NCBI GenBank assembly: GCA_964632485.1
Contig: CAZWDO010000027.1
Location: 1 to 43,257, forward strand
DNA from: CAZWDO01 sp964632485 [NCBI: uncultured bacterium]
GTDB lineage: Bacteria; JAGOEH01
Reading direction: 5' to 3'
DNA length: 43,257 nucleotides
Part shown: in pieces, positions 10,690 through 19,476 of the stretch
How the letters are laid out: each line of letters starts with the position of its first letter
How positions within the stretch are numbered: position 1 is the first letter of the stretch
The notes under the pieces: model-generated
What the model saw: only the letters and a program-made list of their open reading frames with translations
Database searches by the model: none
Told to the model about the DNA's origin: nothing
Position numbers and translations under genes: made by a program

Positions 10690-11409
10690 ATGAAGAATAT
10701 TTTTATTCTGCCTTTCATTTTCATAGTTTTTTTATCTTGTAAAACCATTGATACTAAAAAATTAGGTAGTGTGTTGGATCTTCCATCTGCCAATAAAGAA
10801 TTGACTGAACATGAAGTTATTGAGGGATTAAAGGAGGCGCTGGATATCGGTACCCAAAAAAGTGTTTCATCCTTATCGCAAACGGGCGGATTCTGGAACA
10901 ATTCAATTTTCCGCATTCCCATCCCTGACAAATTCAATACGGTTAAAGAGAAGCTGATCGATTTAGGCATGAGCAGTCAAGTCAATGAGTTTCATCAACG
11001 GATCAATACCGCAGCGGAAAAAGCCAGTTCCCAGGCCGTGCCTATTTTCAAAAATGCCATTACGGGTATGAGTATCCAGGATGCCTTTTCGATCCTCAAA
11101 GGAACGGATACCAGCGCCACCCACTATTTTCGGACGAAGACCCAGTCGGATCTGCGCAACGCTTTTATGCCGGTAATTAAAAAAAGTATGGATCAGGCTC
11201 AATTGACCTCACTTTATAACAATCTGATTTCAAAATATAATCAGATCCCCTTTGTAAAAAAATTTGAGTTTTCTTTAGAAGATTATATTGCCGATCAGGC
11301 GCTCAGCGCCCTTTTCACCCAAATTGCTCAGGAAGAACAAAAAATCCGAAAGGATCCGGTGGCCCGCACCACCGATATTCTCAAACGCGTTTTCGGTTAT
11401 AAAAAATAA
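10690..11409 (+). CDS. DUF4197 family lipoprotein
   Basis: The 239-residue product has a short lysine-led signal (MKNIFILPFIFIVFLSC) with a lipobox-like FLSC ending at Cys17, so it is probably a periplasm-facing lipoprotein. The rest matches DUF4197: EHEVIEGLKEALDIGTQKSV near residue 40, then IPIPDKF, GMSIQDAFSILKG, ATHYFRTKT and KYNQIPFV. The family is widespread in Gram-negative bacteria and has no assigned reaction. It starts 5 nt after the pseudo-receiver gene. It meets the PPIase-like gene tail to tail with only 24 bp between the stops and no visible hairpin. Confidence 0.9.
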   Translation: MKNIFILPFIFIVFLSCKTIDTKKLGSVLDLPSANKELTEHEVIEGLKEALDIGTQKSVSSLSQTGGFWNNSIFRIPIPDKFNTVKEKLIDLGMSSQVNEFHQRINTAAEKASSQAVPIFKNAITGMSIQDAFSILKGTDTSATHYFRTKTQSDLRNAFMPVIKKSMDQAQLTSLYNNLISKYNQIPFVKKFEFSLEDYIADQALSALFTQIAQEEQKIRKDPVARTTDILKRVFGYKK

Positions 11410-11433
11410 TACTGCTTTTTCTTGATTCCTCTT

Positions 11434-12753
11434 CTAAAAAATAATTGTCGAGTCGTTAAAAGCGGAACGCAATAGCGCAGTATCGATTAAAATATTTTTT
11501 TGAGAATACTCTTTTGGCAGTAAAGCCCGATGAGCCAGTTCCTGGGTTTCGTTATACATATACATACGTTGTGACAGACGCGCCAGCCACGTGTTGATAA
11601 TTTGATAGCGATGTTTTTTCTCTAAAACCACCGGATCTTCTTCCATCCCGGATTCCCGGGCTTGATTGGTAATGATACTATCCCGCAAAGCCAATTCAAG
11701 CGCTTGCCGAAGATTGAGTTTCCAATATGAATGATGGATATCGGGCAAGGCTTTGATTAATTGTTCCGCGCTGAAGGGTTTTCCCTCAATGGATGCAATG
11801 GATTTTGCCCGAATCTCCACGGGTATTTTCTCTGGTAAATTTTCTAAAGAAATCATGGCTCGTTCACGTTGATCACGGGGCAACAGGGGTTGAATATACC
11901 CCCACAACTGATGCAATGCCGCCATATCGACTCTCAGTTTCAGTTGCCATAAATGATCGCGTGTGTACTGAGCAACGGCCCAATCGAAGTGTCTTTCCCT
12001 TACTTTGTACGCCAGCTTTTTTATTTCCAAGGGATGAGGGGAAACAATGACCGAAGTAGCCTGGATGGAATCAATCCAAAAAATATGCCAGCCCATTAAT
12101 GATTGAACCGCTTGAGAAGGCTCATTCATCGATAATTCATACAGCGTTTGTTCGACGGGCCAATCGGTGTCGCCCCAGCCTAACCATCCCAACAATTGCC
12201 CATAGGGCTGATGACGAATAGAATCTTTACTGGAATAAATTTGATTAAAAGTTGCGCCCTGTTTTATGGATTGGGCCAGATTTGCGATTGTCATCGAGTC
12301 AGGGCTATAAATTTGTCGAACATACAATCGGGTGTTTTGAAGACGCAACTGGCGATTCAATTCTTCCGCGGCAGGTAGAGTGATGGAGTCCCCAATTTCA
12401 CGTTCCCAAAACCTCCGACGTAAGCTGCGTTCATAATCCCGCTGAGTTTTTCGACGAACTTCCGGCAGGGAATCCCACCCGGCAAGAGCGGGATCCCGGG
12501 CAATTAATTCCTGCTCGATTATCTCTTTAACGATCTTGAGTCGGAGACTCGGATTATCCGGTTCTTCAGTTATTTGCCACTGGCTGAAATAAACCCGCTC
12601 AAAGTCAGCCAACGTGATGGATATCCCATCATAGACAGCCACAACCGGCGCATTTGGTTTTTTAGATGTACAATTCCCCAGAACGATAACTGCGAATAGA
12701 ATGAGACCATATCGAGCCATCAGCGAAAGGAGCAAGTCTCTCTGGTGGTTCAT
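11434..12753 (-). CDS. Parvulin/SurA-like peptidyl-prolyl isomerase lipoprotein
   Basis: A 439-residue envelope protein resembling SurA/PrsA foldases. The N-terminus has a hydrophobic signal followed by VLGNC, a candidate lipobox with an unusual Asn before the Cys. Next is the helical chaperone region (PVVAVYDGISITLADFERVYF and VKEIIEQELIARD). Around residues 140-220 lies a parvulin-like domain, with LYVRQIYSP, YGQLLGWLGWGD and AVQSLMGWHIFWID. The parvulin core is diverged, so isomerase activity is uncertain, while chaperone activity is likely. The second half (from ~240) is an extended helical chaperone lobe. Its ATG overlaps the thiolase stop by 4 nt, making it last in the five-gene minus-strand operon. 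Why a foldase is coupled to acyl-CoA enzymes is unclear. Confidence 0.82.
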   Translation of the reverse strand: MNHQRDLLLSLMARYGLILFAVIVLGNCTSKKPNAPVVAVYDGISITLADFERVYFSQWQITEEPDNPSLRLKIVKEIIEQELIARDPALAGWDSLPEVRRKTQRDYERSLRRRFWEREIGDSITLPAAEELNRQLRLQNTRLYVRQIYSPDSMTIANLAQSIKQGATFNQIYSSKDSIRHQPYGQLLGWLGWGDTDWPVEQTLYELSMNEPSQAVQSLMGWHIFWIDSIQATSVIVSPHPLEIKKLAYKVRERHFDWAVAQYTRDHLWQLKLRVDMAALHQLWGYIQPLLPRDQRERAMISLENLPEKIPVEIRAKSIASIEGKPFSAEQLIKALPDIHHSYWKLNLRQALELALRDSIITNQARESGMEEDPVVLEKKHRYQIINTWLARLSQRMYMYNETQELAHRALLPKEYSQKNILIDTALLRSAFNDSTIIF

Positions 12754-13946
12754 AGGTTACGTATCACCATGGCGATTCCCATTCCTCCTCCTACACAGAG
12801 CGAAGCCAGTCCCAGTTTTTTTTGATACGTTTTGAGGGCAAAAAGCAGAGTCGCCAGGATTCGGGCGCCGCTGGCGCCGATGGGATGTCCCAATGCAATG
12901 GCGCCGCCATGGACGTTAATGCGCTTATGATCCAATTCACCTGCCCATTGTTCCAACAAATGGTTCACGGCCATTGTTTGAACGGCAAAAGCTTCATTGA
13001 GTTCAAGCAGATCGATATTCTTAAGTTTCAGTCCTGTTTTGGACAATACATTCTGAATCGCTGGTACCGGCCCCAACCCCATTTCCATGGGCGCAACTCC
13101 GGCTTGAGCAAATCCCAGTATTTCTGCCAGGGGTTTCAACCCAAGTTTTTTTATTTTTTTCTCGCCGGCTAATACCACCATTGCCGCTCCGTCATTGACG
13201 CCGGAAGCATTGGCGGCAGTGACCGTGCCGTCTTTTTTAAATGCGGGAGCCATTTTAGCCAATTTTTCCAGCGTGATGTCCGGCCGTGGATGCTCATCAT
13301 GTAATACAACGATAGGGTCTCCCTTGCGTTGCGGAACTGAAACCGGGATTGTTTCATCTAAAAAAGCATTCATTTCCATCGCTTTTTTGCAACGCATCTG
13401 GCTTTCCCAGGCAAATCGATCCTGATCCTCTCGGTTGATAGAGTATTTTTCAGCTAAATATTCTGCGGTAATTCCCATGTGAACGTGATGAAAGACATCA
13501 GTAAGACCTTCATTGATCATATAATCAACGGCTTCAAGAGGCCCCATGCGCCCGCCCCAACGCAAAGCAGGCAAATAATAGGGCGCTTGCGACATATTTT
13601 CAATACCGCCGGCTACGACCAATTCGCTTTCTTCCAGGCGGATTGATTGAGCGGCCAGACCTACAGCCTTGAGTCCTGAACCGCAGACCTGATTAACACT
13701 ATACATGGGTACAGTTTCATTAATCCCTGATCCAATTCCCACCTGGCGGGCAGGATTCATACCCATTCCCGCGCTTAATACATTTCCAACAATCAATTCA
13801 TCAATCTCTTCACGAGGAATCTCGTAACGCTCAAGAATCCCTCGGGTGATGGATTCACCCAGTTTGACAGCGCTAAAATCTTTAAAAACTCCTCCGAAAG
13901 CTCCAATTGGGGTTCGTCCGGCAGCTACAATAAAGGTCCGACTCAT
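12750..13946 (-). CDS. Thiolase, acetyl-CoA C-acetyltransferase type
   Basis: A 398-residue thiolase. The nucleophilic Cys88 sits in NQVCGSGLKAV, the His motif is NVHGGAIALGHPIGASGAR, and the second catalytic cysteine is in CVGGGMGIAMV near the C-terminus. These are the full set for reversible condensation of two acetyl-CoA to acetoacetyl-CoA or thiolytic cleavage of 3-ketoacyl-CoA. The length and the GGIENMSQAPY segment match the biosynthetic (AtoB/PhaA) branch rather than FadA. It overlaps the DRE-TIM gene upstream by 4 nt and the PPIase gene downstream by 4 nt. The direction in vivo cannot be read; no 3-hydroxyacyl-CoA dehydrogenase is present in the window. Confidence 0.95.
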   Translation of the reverse strand: MSRTFIVAAGRTPIGAFGGVFKDFSAVKLGESITRGILERYEIPREEIDELIVGNVLSAGMGMNPARQVGIGSGINETVPMYSVNQVCGSGLKAVGLAAQSIRLEESELVVAGGIENMSQAPYYLPALRWGGRMGPLEAVDYMINEGLTDVFHHVHMGITAEYLAEKYSINREDQDRFAWESQMRCKKAMEMNAFLDETIPVSVPQRKGDPIVVLHDEHPRPDITLEKLAKMAPAFKKDGTVTAANASGVNDGAAMVVLAGEKKIKKLGLKPLAEILGFAQAGVAPMEMGLGPVPAIQNVLSKTGLKLKNIDLLELNEAFAVQTMAVNHLLEQWAGELDHKRINVHGGAIALGHPIGASGARILATLLFALKTYQKKLGLASLCVGGGMGIAMVIRNL

Positions 13947-15223
13947 ACGCTCAACTCCTTATCCTCGGATTTCATCACTCTTTTAACGATAGTGGCAAAG
14001 TCTTCCAAATTGAGCGGTCCTTTAATAACCGTGGAGATATATTTTACTTCGTCAATGATACAATCCAGCATTTCGGCAGAGGTTTCGCTGTATCCCAGTT
14101 TTTGAAGAAAAAACTCAACCGTTGCTTTACCGGAACCCTTGCTAAGAACATAGGTTAAATCCTTTTGTCCAACTTGTTCAGGCATAAAGGGCAGCATAAT
14201 GGTTGGCGGAAACTGATAATGCGCGGCATTGATAAAAATATGCATAATCATCCCCGATTCCACATTAAATAAATTCGATCCGACAATCGGTTTATTGGGA
14301 GCGATCGGGAATTTACTGATTTGCTGACAAATATTAGATAAATGATTCAATTCTTGCAATCGGATTCCAGTATCAATATGAAAAAGATTTTTCATATTAA
14401 CGGCGAATTCCTCCAGAGGGATATTCCCGGCCCGTTCTCCAAGCCCGTTAATTGCTGTATGTACTGCATTGGCGCCACCTAAAACCGCAGTTACCGCATT
14501 AGCAGTCGCCATGCCATAATCATTGTGGGCATGATATTCAATCCGCTTATCAGGAAACCAACTCCGCATTTTTTTAAAAAACTCAAAGAGAATCAAAGGA
14601 TGAACCATACCAAAGGTATCAGCAATGGTAATAATTTCGGGATTTGATTGAGCCACAACGGATTTAAAAACACGTTCCACATAAGAAATATCAACGCGGA
14701 ATGCGTCCCAACCCATCCAATTCACTAAAAAACCACGATTCTTAGCATAGTTGATGGCATCCACATTTTTTCTGATGAGTTCTTCTTCACCGAATTGATA
14801 GGCGAATTTGCACGTATAGGGATTGATACTATGCTCAATGACTAAACCATCGAGACCCAGATCGGAGGCCTTATCAATGTCATCACTATTGGCGCGGGTC
14901 AACGCCATGATGCGGGCCCGATGCGGCTTTTGGGTGACACGTTTAATCGCCGCCCGATCTTTATCAACCATCGGCAACCCCATCTCAATCGATTTTACGC
15001 CGATTTCATCCAACATAGTCGCGATCAAAACTTTTTCTTCGATGGAAAAAACGACACCGGGAGCCTGTTCTCCATCGCGTAACGTGCAGTCATGAACATA
15101 AACATCAGCAGGCACTTGGAGCAATTGCTGAAACTCGGGCACAAAATTTAAAAACGCTGTCCAAGCGGTTTTTTCATTAAAATAGGGTTTATCGCTCAAT
15201 GAATGTTCCGGTAATTCCAACAT
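13943..15223 (-). CDS. DRE-TIM (LeuA/homocitrate-synthase-like) enzyme of unknown specificity
   Basis: The 426-residue protein has the HMGL-like TIM barrel of isopropylmalate, homocitrate and citramalate synthases. It shows the metal/substrate motif VHDCTLRDGEQAPG (Arg49, Asp50), the HxH metal pair His231/His233 in EYHAHNDYG, and GLGERAGNIPLEE. The carboxy-terminal lid region is recognisable (PNKPIVGSNLFN). However, the histidines of the usual HxSGIH motif are gone, with Val321 and Met/Ile in FNVESGMIM, and the later LGKHSG is LSKGSG. No LeuA regulatory domain is present. It may use a different acyl-CoA or act as a lyase. The ATG at 15223 is preceded by an AGGAGG-type site. It is coupled to thiolase (4-nt overlap) and to the aminotransferase (15 nt away). 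Confidence 0.78.
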   Translation of the reverse strand: MLELPEHSLSDKPYFNEKTAWTAFLNFVPEFQQLLQVPADVYVHDCTLRDGEQAPGVVFSIEEKVLIATMLDEIGVKSIEMGLPMVDKDRAAIKRVTQKPHRARIMALTRANSDDIDKASDLGLDGLVIEHSINPYTCKFAYQFGEEELIRKNVDAINYAKNRGFLVNWMGWDAFRVDISYVERVFKSVVAQSNPEIITIADTFGMVHPLILFEFFKKMRSWFPDKRIEYHAHNDYGMATANAVTAVLGGANAVHTAINGLGERAGNIPLEEFAVNMKNLFHIDTGIRLQELNHLSNICQQISKFPIAPNKPIVGSNLFNVESGMIMHIFINAAHYQFPPTIMLPFMPEQVGQKDLTYVLSKGSGKATVEFFLQKLGYSETSAEMLDCIIDEVKYISTVIKGPLNLEDFATIVKRVMKSEDKELSV

Positions 15224-15238
15224 ATAAAGGACCTCCTC

Positions 15239-16573
15239 TTATTTGTACTGCTCAAAAACTTCTTCCAGAATATCGCACGCAATCGCAGCTTCATCCAAGG
15301 TCATAACCAGGGGCGGCGCTAATCGCAATACATTGCCGAAATGCCCAATAGGGGCAAACATGAGTAAACCCTTTTTCCAACAATCGTAATTGATCTGATG
15401 GGCTAATTGGGCATTGGGCTCTCGAGTCGCTTTGCTTTTCACGATCTCCAGTCCCAGAACACAACCCCACCCCCGGGCTTCACCCAGGATTTCCACATCT
15501 TTCTCCAATTTCTTCATACGCTCCAGGATATATTTCCCAAGTCGATCGGCATTTTCCCAAAGTTTTTCTTTTAGAATAATCTCAATATTTTTCAAGGCAA
15601 TACGACAGGAAAACGCATTCCCGCCATGAGTTGACGACAACGAGCCGGGAGTCAGCACATCCATAATCTCTTTACGACCGATAACCGCTGAGATCGGCAC
15701 CGAGGAACTGATCCCCTTACCCACGGTCAACAGATCGGGTTGAATATCGAAATGCTGGTGGCAAAATAATTTACCGGACCGACCGAAGGAGGCTTGAACT
15801 TCGTCAATAATTAATAAAATGCCATTATCATTGCACCATTTCTGAAGTTTTTGAAACCATTCTTTAGGCGGGATTATAGTTCCCGGCGCGCCCTGATAGG
15901 GTTCAGCGATAATAGCGGCTATATTCTTTTCCGTAGCGCAATCGACAAAATAATCCAAGTATTTAAAACATTGCAAATCGCATTCCGGGTAAGTTTTTCC
16001 GAATGCGCAGCGGTAACAGTTGGCATAGGGAATATTATAAGTACCATAAGTATAGGGGCCAAATCCCCGGGTGCCCGAACCTGATCGTTTGCCGCCCAAA
16101 GCCATGGACATATAGGTTCGTCCGTGAAAGGCGCCATGGAAAGAAATAATTTCATATTTTCCCGTGTATTTGCGGGCAATCTTGATCGCCGCTTCTACAG
16201 CCTCGGTTCCAGCGGAAACAAAAAAAGCTTTGCCGAAATGCGAACCCGAAATTTCAACCAGTTTCTTGGCTAAAGCCCCTCGATATTTGTTCACAAAATC
16301 ATAACTATTAACCATCTGATTGGCTTGATCACACATCTCCAGTACTAATTCCTGGCGACTATGTCCGACATTGGCGACCAATACCCCAGAAGTAAAATCG
16401 ATAAATCTGTTTCCATCCACATCCCAGACACTGATGCCGCGGGCATGGTCCCACACGCACGGAACGTTTTCCGTGGTTGAATTTGGCTCATAATCCCGGC
16501 TCAATTGCAAATAATGCTGCGCCTTGGGTCCCGGCAACGATGTTTGAATATCCACTAAATCCTGTCGATCCAT
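15239..16573 (-). CDS. Class III PLP aminotransferase (4-aminobutyrate/acetylornithine type)
   Basis: A 444-residue fold-type I PLP enzyme. The cofactor lysine is Lys286 in DLLTVGKGISSS, and the aspartate contacting the pyridine is in LLIIDEVQASFGRSG. SAGTEAVEAAIKIARKYTGK forms the phosphate-binding region. The cysteine-containing stretch NCYRCAFGKTYPECDLQC near residue 180 is typical of GabT-like proteins annotated as 4-aminobutyrate aminotransferase. The likely reaction is transfer of an omega-amino group to a 2-oxo acid; the substrate is not determined. It lies 22 nt after GH20 and 15 nt before the DRE-TIM gene, so amino-acid or amino-sugar carbon could feed the acyl-CoA enzymes. That link is inference. 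Confidence 0.88.
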   Translation of the reverse strand: MDRQDLVDIQTSLPGPKAQHYLQLSRDYEPNSTTENVPCVWDHARGISVWDVDGNRFIDFTSGVLVANVGHSRQELVLEMCDQANQMVNSYDFVNKYRGALAKKLVEISGSHFGKAFFVSAGTEAVEAAIKIARKYTGKYEIISFHGAFHGRTYMSMALGGKRSGSGTRGFGPYTYGTYNIPYANCYRCAFGKTYPECDLQCFKYLDYFVDCATEKNIAAIIAEPYQGAPGTIIPPKEWFQKLQKWCNDNGILLIIDEVQASFGRSGKLFCHQHFDIQPDLLTVGKGISSSVPISAVIGRKEIMDVLTPGSLSSTHGGNAFSCRIALKNIEIILKEKLWENADRLGKYILERMKKLEKDVEILGEARGWGCVLGLEIVKSKATREPNAQLAHQINYDCWKKGLLMFAPIGHFGNVLRLAPPLVMTLDEAAIACDILEEVFEQYK

Positions 16574-16595
16574 ATTGAATCTCCCTGGTTAATTT

Positions 16596-19061
16596 TTATC
16601 GTTCAACTCGTGAAGGAAAACCATCTATTAAAAACGGTCGGGAAAAATTCTCATAGGGTGGAATTTCCCGGGCAAACTGCCATCGCTCAAAACACTGATC
16701 ACCGGTTTGCCAGCCGGAATCTGATTTAGAAGCCACCCGCCATTCAGCTCCACTTCTAATCATATTTCGTGTCCCGGATCTATCCAGCCATTCTCCAAAA
16801 AAATATACTGACGGGCAATCATTGCGAAAAGATTCCGCAGCGATTGCAATCCGATTAACTCCTTTCCGTAAATAAGGTTTTAAATCAAATACTTTGATAC
16901 GGGATTGTTCAACTTTTAAAGAAAGTGTATGATGCGTGATCACTTCACCCACATGACGGCCATTGATCCAAAAATTAGCAATTCCTTGAGCAATCAACTC
17001 GACAATTAATGACGAGGGAATTTCGTCTTCCAGGTATAAATTGTAGCGGTAAAAAAGCCGGGGATATGCTGCTTCGCTTTTCTGATCACTATCCAGTGTG
17101 ATAAAAGAACCAGGAAGACTCCCCGAAAAATCAGAACGCCCATTCATTGCCAATTGACCAAACAGGTCCAGGTAATAAAGCGCATAATCAAATTCCTTCA
17201 TCAATCGGGATAAATTTTCTTCACGATTGGTTTGGAGCCATAATTGCTGATACTCATTTTTAAGTTGTACGAGTTCTTCCTTGAGTTGCATGGCGCGGGG
17301 AGACAATTCCGCCAGTTTTATTTTATAGTCTGTATTGAGAAAATGGAAACTCTTGAGACGATGAAAATCCACCATTAAAAGCTGTTCATTAGCGTAAAAC
17401 CGCGCAATTTTTGCCACCCAGCGAATATAATCCGCACGGTGAATTGAAGAGCCTTCGGGACAAAGCAGTAGTAAATTATCACTGAGTCCCAGTAGTTGAT
17501 AAGATTGAGCATTTGATTCCATATAACCACTATAATTAAAACGATCCGGTTGATATGGAAACTGAAACAGCTCTTTAAACGTAATCGATTCTCCAACCAG
17601 TGTCAGCAGATGATGGATTTGTCGCCAGCTATTTTGTTGCATGGGATCGGCCAACCAGTTCCACCAAAAAATGGATTCAAAGCGTTCCAGATTGGCATTC
17701 AGTGGATTCCAGGCGCAGTCGGCGCCCCAGCCATACCCAAAATAATCCGATTCACGCAGATTGGCGCCGCCGAAATCTCCCCAACCGGAGATGATAGACC
17801 CCCTGGCATTGTGTTCAAATCCATCCCGTGTAAAATTATAAATATTCGTTACCGCATTATTCCAGGCTGGATAAAACCTCCGCCAGTTCCAGACAGCCGA
17901 ACTTACGATGTAAGGTTGGGCAATCATTTCAAATTTTTCAGTATATTCATAAAAAATTCGGGGTGAATAAGCCCAATAAACCATCATGACGTCCTGGGGT
18001 AAAGCCGCCCAAATTTCCGGATGCTTTTGCACGATATCGCTATACATCATTATTTTTTTACCCTGACGACGAACTAATTCAAATACCCGATTGTAATGCT
18101 CCAAATGAAGCTGGCCAACGCCTTTGCGCGATGCTACCGAAGCGCTCCGACCTTTCCCGACATCAAACGACTCATCTGCGCCAATATGAAACCAGGGAGA
18201 CGAAAACATTTGACACACCTCGGCTATCGCTTTTTCTAAAAAAAGATAGGTCTCTGGCTCGCCAACTGCTAACGAAGCTGCTCCTGGAAACTCCGCCATA
18301 GCTTCATATTCTTCCTCCATTAAAATATTCTCCCAATGACCCAGTGTTTGAAATACCGGAACAATTGTAACAAAATAACCCTGCGCGTACGCATCCAACT
18401 CGCGAATCTCTGCTGCTGTCAATCGGCCGCGCGCCTTACCAAATGAAGGGAAGGCTGCTAATTGTACTACGTCCTCTAAATATAAAAAATAATAATTTAA
18501 TTTAAATAGCCCGCAAAACCGGATAATTTCTTTGAAATTTGTTAACGTCGAGACCTGGCCCCGACTGATATCATCCGATATACCCCGAAATTCCATAACT
18601 GGATAATCCCGGATAATCCCTTGGGGAAGAACTTGTTTGCGTTCGACCAGCAATTGACGCAACGTCATTAAAGCATTAAAAAAACCCTGGACTTTTTCTG
18701 CGCGAATCGTAATCTTGTCCCGGCTAATTTCAATCTCATAGTACGCCTCACGTTGATAATCCTTAAGAGCAGGTTTATCCAATTTTACAATCATAAATTC
18801 CAGATTAGATTCTGAGACCTGAGATACTTTTTCAACAGTCGTTACTTGCCCCAATTCAATAAGAGACTGTTCCAACCGTTGGGAATACTCTTCATCTAAA
18901 CCATTATACAATAATGTGTTAAATATATATTCACCAGAATGGGATTCCCAGGATTGAACGGCAGGAATAACCGGCAGATCGACTGGATATTCAGTGGCAG
19001 AGATTATTCCTATGGCAATAAACAAAAAAAAGGATACAAAAAACATGAACCAATCAGACAT
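16596..19061 (-). CDS. Glycoside hydrolase family 20, beta-N-acetylhexosaminidase-like
   Basis: An exported 821-residue hydrolase. The N-terminal ~23 residues form a signal or anchor helix (MFFVSFFLFIAIGIISA). Residues ~30-135 are the GH20 accessory alpha/beta domain. The TIM barrel starts at MEFRGISDDISRGQ and carries the catalytic Asp296-Glu297 pair in WFHIGADES, the hallmark of substrate-assisted N-acetylhexosamine cleavage. The long C-terminal part (from ~500) includes helical and beta-sandwich regions, possibly carbohydrate-binding. It probably removes terminal GlcNAc or GalNAc from glycans in the periplasm or outside. A GAAAGGTAAG site precedes the ATG. It heads the minus-strand operon with the aminotransferase. 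The specificity within GH20 is not determinable. Confidence 0.9.
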   Translation of the reverse strand: MSDWFMFFVSFFLFIAIGIISATEYPVDLPVIPAVQSWESHSGEYIFNTLLYNGLDEEYSQRLEQSLIELGQVTTVEKVSQVSESNLEFMIVKLDKPALKDYQREAYYEIEISRDKITIRAEKVQGFFNALMTLRQLLVERKQVLPQGIIRDYPVMEFRGISDDISRGQVSTLTNFKEIIRFCGLFKLNYYFLYLEDVVQLAAFPSFGKARGRLTAAEIRELDAYAQGYFVTIVPVFQTLGHWENILMEEEYEAMAEFPGAASLAVGEPETYLFLEKAIAEVCQMFSSPWFHIGADESFDVGKGRSASVASRKGVGQLHLEHYNRVFELVRRQGKKIMMYSDIVQKHPEIWAALPQDVMMVYWAYSPRIFYEYTEKFEMIAQPYIVSSAVWNWRRFYPAWNNAVTNIYNFTRDGFEHNARGSIISGWGDFGGANLRESDYFGYGWGADCAWNPLNANLERFESIFWWNWLADPMQQNSWRQIHHLLTLVGESITFKELFQFPYQPDRFNYSGYMESNAQSYQLLGLSDNLLLLCPEGSSIHRADYIRWVAKIARFYANEQLLMVDFHRLKSFHFLNTDYKIKLAELSPRAMQLKEELVQLKNEYQQLWLQTNREENLSRLMKEFDYALYYLDLFGQLAMNGRSDFSGSLPGSFITLDSDQKSEAAYPRLFYRYNLYLEDEIPSSLIVELIAQGIANFWINGRHVGEVITHHTLSLKVEQSRIKVFDLKPYLRKGVNRIAIAAESFRNDCPSVYFFGEWLDRSGTRNMIRSGAEWRVASKSDSGWQTGDQCFERWQFAREIPPYENFSRPFLIDGFPSRVER

Positions 19062-19441
19062 AACTTACCTTTCAAAAAGTGTTAAATAACAACAATTAAT
19101 AAACGACTTTAAAGAATCTATCATAACTCATTATTTTTAAACATCATCCTTCCACAATTGTCTTTTCCAAAGAGACAACAAAATCATTGTGAAATTATTA
19201 ACGCAAGATAAGCCCTCTTAATTTTTTCAGACTGTGGGTATCTTTAGCAGAGGATATAAGGAGAAATTGGCGCGAAACCCTCATAATGATCATTGCTAAA
19301 AATTATCTTTCTTCCTACTGAAATTTTAATGGCAAGTTGAACGTTTTAGAATAATGTTCATAAAAACTTATTTTATTATAGGATAAAAAACAGTATTTGT
19401 CAAGACTTGAAAAAAAATTTCCTCAAATTTTAAAAATTCGA
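19062..19441. other. Intergenic region between divergent GH20 and mutY
   Basis: An AT-rich stretch that must carry the GH20 promoter on the minus strand, though no convincing -35/-10 pair was found. It has one imperfect hairpin, TTGTCT (19158-19163) with AGACAA (19173-19178), around a TTT/AAA core. A decamer ORF after AAGGAG near 19260 is too short to claim. No RNA gene is recognised. Confidence 0.5.
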
Positions 19442-19469
19442 TTGACAAATTTAAATATGCGTGTATTTT
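19442..19469 (+). promoter_or_regulatory. mutY promoter, probably giving a leaderless mRNA
   Basis: TTGACA (19442-19447), 16 bp and TATTTT (19464-19469) end 7 nt before the mutY ATG at 19477. No ribosome-binding site exists in the intervening GGCTAT, so transcription should begin at the start codon. Confidence 0.6.
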
Positions 19470-19476
19470 TGGCTAT

